Shown here: piece by piece, positions 50,644 through 64,000 of the stretch | Layout: the number at the start of each line of letters is the position of its first letter | How positions within the stretch are numbered: position 1 is the first letter of the stretch | DNA from: Streptosporangium sandarakinum | GTDB lineage: Bacteria > Actinomycetota > Actinomycetes > Streptosporangiales > Streptosporangiaceae | Assembly: GCF_013409935.1 (NCBI RefSeq) | Contig: NZ_JACCCO010000001.1 | Span: 2,542,001-2,606,000, forward strand | DNA: 64,000 nt | Direction: 5' to 3' | The notes under the pieces: model-generated | What the model saw: the letters and a program-made list of their open reading frames with translations, nothing else | What the model was told of the DNA's origin: nothing | Database searches by the model: none | Program-made: the position numbers and the translations under genes

Positions 50644-50667
50644 GCCCCCCGTCGTGGGACGGGGGGC
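50644..50667 (-). other. Hairpin between rplB and rplW
   Basis: GCCCCCCGTC-GTGG-GACGGGGGGC, 10 perfect pairs, inside a further outer CCGGCCG/CGGCCGG stem. It splits the S10 operon; may slow or partly stop transcription. Confidence 0.55.
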
Positions 50668-50697
50668 GCTCCGGCCGGGTACTTACGTGCGAGCGGG

Positions 50698-51000
50698 TCA
50701 GCCGACCTGACCGAAGATGTCGATCCGGTCGCCTTCGACCAGGCTCACGATCGCGCGCTTGGTGCTGGGACGCTGGCCGAAGCCGAACTTGGTCCGCTTG
50801 CGCTTGCCCTGGCGGTTGATGGTGTTGACGCTGGCCACCTTGACGCCGAAGATCTGCTCAATGGCGATCTTGACCTGCGTCTTGTTGGCCGTCTTCCGCA
50901 CCAGGAACGTGTACTTGTTGTGCTCGTCGATCAGGCCGTAGCTCTTCTCGGAGACAACCGGCTTGATGATGATGTCGCGCGGGTCGGCGATCTTCTCCAT
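50698..51000 (-). CDS. rplW: 50S ribosomal protein L23
   Basis: A protein of 100 residues, [20 protein letters not shown] and [20 protein letters not shown]. It forms the exit-tunnel docking site. ATG 51000 overlaps the rplD stop. Confidence 0.96.
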   Translation of the reverse strand: MEKIADPRDIIIKPVVSEKSYGLIDEHNKYTFLVRKTANKTQVKIAIEQIFGVKVASVNTINRQGKRKRTKFGFGQRPSTKRAIVSLVEGDRIDIFGQVG

Positions 51001-51647
51001 CAGGCGTCTTCCTTCCCGCTCTTGCCCAGACGCGCCACGACCTGGTCGTACGCCGCCTGGGTGAAAACGACGTCGTCGTAGCAGAGCACGTCGTAGGTGT
51101 TCAGCTGTCCCGCGTCCAGCAGGTGGACCTCGGGAGCGTTACGCAGGCTGAGCCAGGTGAGCTCGTCACCCTCGTCGACGACGACGAGGACGCTGCGAGC
51201 CTGCGTGATCTTCCGCAGCGACTCCAGAGCCGCCTTGGTCTTCGGGGTCTCGCCCTCGACCAGGCCGCTGACCACATGAACGCGGCCGCCGCCGGCCCGG
51301 TCGGAGAGGGCGCCGCGCAGCGCGGCGGCCTTCATCTTCTTGGGCGTCTTCTGGCTGTAGTCCCGCGGGACCGGGCCGTGGACGGTGCCACCGCCGGCGA
51401 ACTGCGGGGCGCGGGTCGAGCCCTGGCGGGCGCGGCCGGTGCCCTTCTGGCGGTACGGCTTCTTGCCGCCGCCGCTGACCTCACCGCGGGTCTTGGCCTT
51501 GTGGGTGCCCTGCCGGCGAGCGGCGAGCTGGGCCACGACGACCTGGTGGATCAGAGGAATGTTGACCTTGGCGCCGAAGATGTCTTCGGGCAGGTCGACG
51601 GTGCCCGCCTTGGCCCCGCGCACGTCGAGGACGTCAATGGTGCTCAC
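51000..51647 (-). CDS. rplD: 50S ribosomal protein L4
   Basis: A protein of 215 residues with the tunnel loop [20 protein letters not shown] and [23 protein letters not shown] start overlapping the rplC stop. L4 regulates the S10 operon in some bacteria. Confidence 0.97.
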   Translation of the reverse strand: MSTIDVLDVRGAKAGTVDLPEDIFGAKVNIPLIHQVVVAQLAARRQGTHKAKTRGEVSGGGKKPYRQKGTGRARQGSTRAPQFAGGGTVHGPVPRDYSQKTPKKMKAAALRGALSDRAGGGRVHVVSGLVEGETPKTKAALESLRKITQARSVLVVVDEGDELTWLSLRNAPEVHLLDAGQLNTYDVLCYDDVVFTQAAYDQVVARLGKSGKEDA

Positions 51648-52297
51648 TTGGCAGCCCCCTTCTTGGCAGAGGTGCGGACGAGGACCAGGCTGCCGTTGGC
51701 GCCGGGGATCGCACCCTTGATCAGGATGAGATTCTTCTCGGCGTCCACAGCGTGGACCTTGAGGCTCTGGATGGTGGTGCGGACGTTGCCCATCCGACCG
51801 GCCATGCGCAGGCCCTTGAAGACGCGGCCCGGGGTGGCGCAGCCACCGATGGAACCCGGCGAGCGGTGCTTGCGCTGGGTACCGTGCGAAGCGCCCAGAC
51901 CCCCGAAGCCGTGCCGCTTCATGACACCGGCGAAGCCCTTGCCCTTGCTCTTGCCCGTCACGTCAACGAACTGGCCGGCCTCGAAGGTGTCGGCCAGAAG
52001 CTCCTGGCCGAGGGTGTAGTCGCTCGCGTCGTCGGTACGGATCTCCGCGAAGTAACGGCGCGGGGTGATGTCGTGCTTGCGGAGGTAGTCGCCGAGCGGC
52101 TTGTTGACCTTCCGGGGGTCGACCTGCCCGAAGCCGAGCTGGATGGCGGAGTAGCCGTCCTTCTCGGCGGTGCGGACGCGGGTCACCACGCACGGACCGG
52201 CCTCGACGACGGTCACCGGGACCATCCGGTTGTCCGCGTCGAAGACCTGGGTCATGCCGAGCTTCTTGCCCAGGACGCCCTTGATCTGCTTAGCCAT
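51644..52297 (-). CDS. rplC: 50S ribosomal protein L3
   Basis: A protein of 217 residues, [20 protein letters not shown] and [20 protein letters not shown] near the peptidyl transferase centre. Confidence 0.97.
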   Translation of the reverse strand: MAKQIKGVLGKKLGMTQVFDADNRMVPVTVVEAGPCVVTRVRTAEKDGYSAIQLGFGQVDPRKVNKPLGDYLRKHDITPRRYFAEIRTDDASDYTLGQELLADTFEAGQFVDVTGKSKGKGFAGVMKRHGFGGLGASHGTQRKHRSPGSIGGCATPGRVFKGLRMAGRMGNVRTTIQSLKVHAVDAEKNLILIKGAIPGANGSLVLVRTSAKKGAAK

Positions 52298-52311
52298 GTC
52301 AGTGCGTTCCC

Positions 52312-52620
52312 TCAGAGCTTGATCGAGATGTCAACGCCGGCGGGAAGGTCGAGTCGCATGAGCGAGTCGACCGTCTTCGGCGTCGGGTCGATGATGTCAA
52401 TGAGCCGCTTGTGCGTGCGCATCTCGAAGTGCTCGCGGCTGTCCTTGTACTTGTGCGGCGAGCGGATGACGCAGTACACGTTCTTCTCGGTCGGCAGCGG
52501 AACCGGGCCCGCGACCTTAGCGCCAGTCCGCGTCACCGTCTCGACGATCTTCTTGGCCGAGCTGTCGATGACCTCGTGGTCATAGGCCTTGAGCCGGATG
52601 CGGATCTTCTGTCCCGCCAT
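52312..52620 (-). CDS. rpsJ: 30S ribosomal protein S10
   Basis: A protein of 102 residues, [20 protein letters not shown] and [20 protein letters not shown]. First gene of the S10 operon. Confidence 0.97.
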   Translation of the reverse strand: MAGQKIRIRLKAYDHEVIDSSAKKIVETVTRTGAKVAGPVPLPTEKNVYCVIRSPHKYKDSREHFEMRTHKRLIDIIDPTPKTVDSLMRLDLPAGVDISIKL

Positions 52621-52937
52621 AATGGCCTCGGTGTCCTTCGCTGTCGTCTGAAAAAGTTGCGTGCGGCCTGTGGCCGCTATGTGATGGCCGAGTCCGCCGG
52701 GCCTGGCGGCCCGCGCCGTCTCCGGCGTGGCGTCCTCGTCCGTGCCCCACGTAGCAGACGCTTACGGTCTGCGCTTTCTTCCGTGATCTGGCAGTTACTT
52801 CGGTCACTTCGGCCGAACCAACTGCGAGATCACGGTTCGTGGGTCCCGCCCGGCGGCGCGCGCCGTACGGCACGGCCACCTCGTGGTGCGGCGGCCGGCC
52901 CCCTGAGTCGAGGGCCGACCGCCACTCCGCGATCGTA
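52621..52937 (-). promoter_or_regulatory. tuf-rpsJ gap, S10 operon leader
   Basis: 317 bases without a gene. It holds an imperfect GC-rich inverted repeat near 52885-52930 that could end tuf transcription and a GCAGAC/GTCTGC mini-stem. An S10 promoter is expected here; no convincing -35/-10 pair was found. Confidence 0.4.
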
Positions 52938-54131
52938 CTACTTGATGATCTTCGTCACACGGCCGGCGCCGACGGTGCGGCCACCCTCGCGGATCGCGAA
53001 CTTGAGGCCCTCCTCCATCGCGATCGGCTGGATGAGCTGGACGGTCATCTCGGTGTTGTCACCGGGCATGACCATCTCGGTGCCCTCCGGCAGGTTCACA
53101 ACGCCGGTCACGTCAGTCGTACGGAAGTAGAACTGCGGACGGTAGTTGTTGAAGAACGGCGTGTGGCGGCCACCCTCGTCCTTCGAGAGGATGTAGACCT
53201 GGCCCTCGAACTCCGTGTGCGGAGTCGTGGTGCCCGGCTTGATGACACACTGGCCGCGCTCGACGTCCTCGCGCTTGATGCCGCGGAGGAGCAGACCGAC
53301 GTTGTCACCGGCCTGGCCCTCGTCGAGGAGCTTGCGGAACATCTCGACACCGGTGACCGTGGTCGTGGTCTTGGTGTCCTTGATGCCGACGATGTCGACG
53401 GTCTCGTTGACCTTGACGATGCCGCGCTCGATACGGCCGGTGACGACGGTGCCGCGACCGGTGATCGAGAACACGTCCTCGATCGGCATGAGGAACGGCT
53501 TCTCGGTCTCACGGGTCGGCTCGGGGACGTTCTCGTCCACGGCGGTCATGAGCTCGATGATGCTGTCGCCCCACTTCTCGTCACCCTCAAGGGCCTTGAG
53601 AGCGGAGACGCGGACGACCGGCAGGTCGTCGCCGGGGAACTCCTGGGCCGAGAGAAGCTCACGGACCTCGAGCTCGACGAGCTCCAGGATCTCCTCGTCG
53701 TCGACCATGTCGGCCTTGTTGAGGGCCACGACGATGTAGGGGACGCCGACCTGGCGGGCCAGGAGGACGTGCTCCTTCGTCTGCGGCATCGGGCCGTCGG
53801 TGGCGGCGACCACGAGGATCGCGCCGTCCATCTGGGCCGCACCGGTGATCATGTTCTTCACGTAGTCGGCGTGACCGGGGCAGTCCACGTGAGCGTAGTG
53901 GCGCTTCTCGGTCTGGTACTCGACGTGCGCGATGGAGATCGTGATGCCGCGGGCCTTCTCCTCGGGCGCCTTGTCGATCTTGTCGAACGGGGTCGCCTCG
54001 TTGAGCTCAGGGAAACGCTCGTGGAGCACCTTGGTGATCGCCGCGGTCAGAGTGGTCTTGCCGTGGTCGATGTGCCCAATGGTGCCGATGTTTACGTGCG
54101 GCTTGGTCCGCTCGAACTTGGCCTTGGCCAC
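52938..54131 (-). CDS. tuf: Elongation factor Tu
   Basis: A protein of 397 residues with [40 protein letters not shown] and NKADMV GTP-binding motifs. GTG start at 54131. Domain II/III pocket residues that change in GE2270-resistant EF-Tu are ordinary here: Gly in [12 protein letters not shown] and Gly in [10 protein letters not shown]. Separate from fusA by a 155-bp gap with hairpins. Confidence 0.98.
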   Translation of the reverse strand: MAKAKFERTKPHVNIGTIGHIDHGKTTLTAAITKVLHERFPELNEATPFDKIDKAPEEKARGITISIAHVEYQTEKRHYAHVDCPGHADYVKNMITGAAQMDGAILVVAATDGPMPQTKEHVLLARQVGVPYIVVALNKADMVDDEEILELVELEVRELLSAQEFPGDDLPVVRVSALKALEGDEKWGDSIIELMTAVDENVPEPTRETEKPFLMPIEDVFSITGRGTVVTGRIERGIVKVNETVDIVGIKDTKTTTTVTGVEMFRKLLDEGQAGDNVGLLLRGIKREDVERGQCVIKPGTTTPHTEFEGQVYILSKDEGGRHTPFFNNYRPQFYFRTTDVTGVVNLPEGTEMVMPGDNTEMTVQLIQPIAMEEGLKFAIREGGRTVGAGRVTKIIK

Positions 54132-54188
54132 TGTCTGTCTCCTTAGAGATTCTGACTTGACTTGCGTCTTTTCACTCGGGCTTGGGGA

Positions 54189-54264
54189 GGTCGGTCCCTC
54201 GCGGGACCGACCGGCGAGTATTCGCTCCCCGCACCCCCGGCAGGGAGGCGATCAGATCGCCTCC
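54189..54264 (-). other. Two hairpins in the fusA-tuf gap
   Basis: GGTCGGTCCC-TCGC-GGGACCGACC (54189-54212, 10 pairs) and GGAGGCGAT-CAG-ATCGCCTCC (54244-54264, 9 pairs). An AGTATT/AATACT box between them on the minus strand could be a tuf -10 box, with no -35. Confidence 0.5.
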
Positions 54265-54286
54265 GCCACCGGAACGGATGCCGGAC

Positions 54287-56386
<2,100 letters not shown>

Positions 56387-56422
56387 TTCTCTCGCGTCCT
56401 CGTCGTCTCGTCGAACCCGCTG

Positions 56423-56893
56423 TTACCAGCGGTAGTGGGCGAAGGCCTTGTTGGACTCGGCCATCTTGTGGGTGTCCTCGCGCTTCTTGACGCTGGCGCC
56501 GAGGCCATTGCTGGCGTCGAGCAGCTCGTTCATGAGGCGCTCGGTCATGGTCTTCTCGCGGCGGGCGCGGGAGTACTGCACCAGCCAACGCAGGGCCAGG
56601 GTGGTGCTGCGCGCGGCGCGCACCTCGACCGGGACCTGGTAGGTCGCACCGCCGACGCGGCGGCTGCGGACCTCGAGGGTGGGCTTGACGTTGTCCAGCG
56701 CGCGCTTCAGGGTGACGACCGGGTCGTTGCCGGTCTTCTCCCGAGCACCTTCGAGGGCGCCGTAAACGATGGACTGCGCGATGGAGCGCTTGCCGTCCAG
56801 GAGCACCTTGTTGATGAGCGCGGTGACCAGCGGCGAGTTGTGGACCGGGTCAGCCATGAGCTGACGACGACCAGGAGAACCCTTGCGAGGCAT
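56423..56893 (-). CDS. rpsG: 30S ribosomal protein S7
   Basis: A protein of 156 residues, [20 protein letters not shown] and [20 protein letters not shown], end [11 protein letters not shown]. Head assembly protein. Confidence 0.97.
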   Translation of the reverse strand: MPRKGSPGRRQLMADPVHNSPLVTALINKVLLDGKRSIAQSIVYGALEGAREKTGNDPVVTLKRALDNVKPTLEVRSRRVGGATYQVPVEVRAARSTTLALRWLVQYSRARREKTMTERLMNELLDASNGLGASVKKREDTHKMAESNKAFAHYRW

Positions 56894-56895
56894 TC

Positions 56896-57267
56896 TTACT
56901 TCTCCTTCTTCGCGCCGTAACGGCTACGGGCCTGCTTGCGGTTGCGGACACCCTGGGTGTCGAGCGAGCCGCGGATGATCTTGTAGCGAACACCCGGCAG
57001 GTCCTTCACACGACCGCCACGCACGAGCACGATGGAGTGCTCCTGAAGGTTGTGGCCGACGCCCGGAATGTAGGCCGTGACCTCGATGCCGTTGGTGAGC
57101 CGGACACGCGCGACCTTGCGGAGGGCGGAGTTCGGCTTCTTGGGGGTCGTGGTGTAAACGCGCATGCAGGTGCCGCGTCGCTGGGGGCTGGCCTTGAGCG
57201 CCGGGGTCTTGGTCTTGGTGACCTTATCCTGGCGGCCCTTGCGGACCAGCTGCTGAATCGTAGGCAC
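56896..57267 (-). CDS. rpsL: 30S ribosomal protein S12
   Basis: A protein of 123 residues from GTG 57267. [20 protein letters not shown] and the streptomycin-site loops [12 protein letters not shown] and [14 protein letters not shown] carry the ordinary Lys residues (no resistance substitution). First gene of the str operon. Confidence 0.97.
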   Translation of the reverse strand: MPTIQQLVRKGRQDKVTKTKTPALKASPQRRGTCMRVYTTTPKKPNSALRKVARVRLTNGIEVTAYIPGVGHNLQEHSIVLVRGGRVKDLPGVRYKIIRGSLDTQGVRNRKQARSRYGAKKEK

Positions 57268-57507
57268 CGCGTCTCCGTTCGTGCTTGCCGGTGATTCGAA
57301 TGTTGTTGCCTTTGCAGGTACTGCCGGTGTCATGACCTGCGAAGTGGCCGCCCACTCCGACCCACGCGGTCGGGCGTGTCGCGCACTTGTCGCGCCATCT
57401 CCGAACCTGCCCGGTGGAGGGGGCCACACGGCGCCTCTGCCGACTCCCCGTGGGAACCTGTCGACGCGCACGCATGAGAGCCCATGAAGACATGGGCACG
57501 ATGGGCA

Positions 57508-57536
57508 AGACTACCCAGTCAAGCGCAACGCGTCAA
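57508..57536 (-). promoter_or_regulatory. Promoter of the str operon (rpsL)
   Basis: Minus strand TTGACG, exactly 17 bases, TAGTCT: a near-consensus housekeeping promoter. Start near 57501, leaving a leader of about 235 bases, probably regulatory. Confidence 0.75.
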
Positions 57537-57738
57537 AACCATTGCGCCTGCCGGCCGTCTCAGTGGACACCCGTATTCGTGCCATGACTCCCGCGACCGA
57601 CTCACCGCCGGCCGCTGCTGGGTCCATGACGAGTTTACCGGTCGTGCGGGACTTCTCCGGCCGTTCTTCTCGTTAACATCCGGCCTCCACCGCAACATTC
57701 CGGTCAAGAGAGATCAATAAGAATTCGGCGGAAAAGCG

Positions 57739-57773
57739 GACGGCGCCCGCCCCCGGAGGGGACGGGCGCCGTC
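57739..57773 (-). terminator. Intrinsic terminator of rpoBC
   Basis: GACGGCGCCCG and its inverse around a CCCC/GGGG inner stem, followed on the minus strand by CGCTTTTCC, a short T-run. 11 bases past the rpoC stop. Confidence 0.88.
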
Positions 57774-57783
57774 GGCGTCACAC

Positions 57784-61671
<3,888 letters not shown>

Positions 61672-61697
61672 TTGTAATCCCCTCCTCAGCTTCTAGA

Positions 61698-64000
<2,303 letters not shown>

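Larger units (their letters stand above)
57268..57783. other. rpoC-rpsL spacer (516 bp)
   Basis: Intergenic. From right to left it has the rpoC terminator (57739-57773), a less GC-rich stretch, the str-operon promoter (57508-57536) and a leader of about 235 bases before rpsL. No gene is seen. Confidence 0.7.

Overview
The window is a very GC-rich (about 70% by eye) actinobacterial chromosome segment. Its gene order (rpoB-rpoC, str, S10, spc and alpha operons, truA, rplM-rpsI-glmM, coaA, glmS, acpS, nnr, alr, tsaE) is the core order of Streptomyces-like and Streptosporangium-like actinomycetes. GTG starts, zinc forms of S4, S14 and L36, the paired anchored lipobox protein and class F sortase, and DUF1707 and DUF389 proteins fit the same group. 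Streptosporangiales is my best guess, not a proven identification.

Layout, left to right. 1-10062 (minus strand): a biosynthetic cluster for a ribosomally made, post-translationally modified peptide (RiPP). In transcription order it has an ABC exporter (ATPase, permease), a YcaO cyclodehydratase, a small zinc-tetrathiolate E1-like partner, an E1-like/SagB fusion dehydrogenase, a second SagB dehydrogenase, five small precursor peptides, a PqqD-M50 membrane metalloprotease, and the start of a LanB-type dehydratase that runs off the left edge. Together these would turn Ser/Thr/Cys of the precursors into azol(in)es and dehydroamino acids, cut off the leader and export the product. The set resembles goadsporin-like linear azole peptides and thiopeptides, but no pyridine synthase is visible in the window. 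10247-11533: class F sortase and a lipobox protein. 11675-18581 (minus): tsaE, an alpha/beta hydrolase, alr, nnrD/E, acpS, glmS. 18747-24462 (plus): coaA, a DUF389 membrane protein and a four-gene pair of ABC transporters. 24513-26335 (plus): an AAA ATPase plus PIN-like nuclease pair with less GC-biased codons, a candidate defence or toxin module, closed by a strong bidirectional terminator. 26409-28802 (minus): glmM, rpsI, rplM. 29162-33471 (plus): a CAP-domain protein and two related membrane-anchored proteins. 33461-57267 (minus): truA, rplQ, rpoA, rpsD, rpsK, rpsM, rpmJ, infA, two small membrane or secreted proteins, map, adk, secY, then the spc and S10 genes, tuf, fusA, rpsG, rpsL. 57784-64000 (minus): rpoC and the 3' part of rpoB.

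Most of the window is translation and transcription machinery read right to left. The accessory material is concentrated in the RiPP cluster, which sits where tsaB/rimI/tsaD normally follow tsaE, in the ATPase-nuclease pair, and in the paralogous anchored proteins. Several plus-strand genes share a TANNNT box 6-8 bases before the start codon, which suggests leaderless transcripts. The ribosomal operons are broken up by perfect GC-rich hairpins in several intergenic gaps, the most striking being a row of five between rpsQ and rplN.
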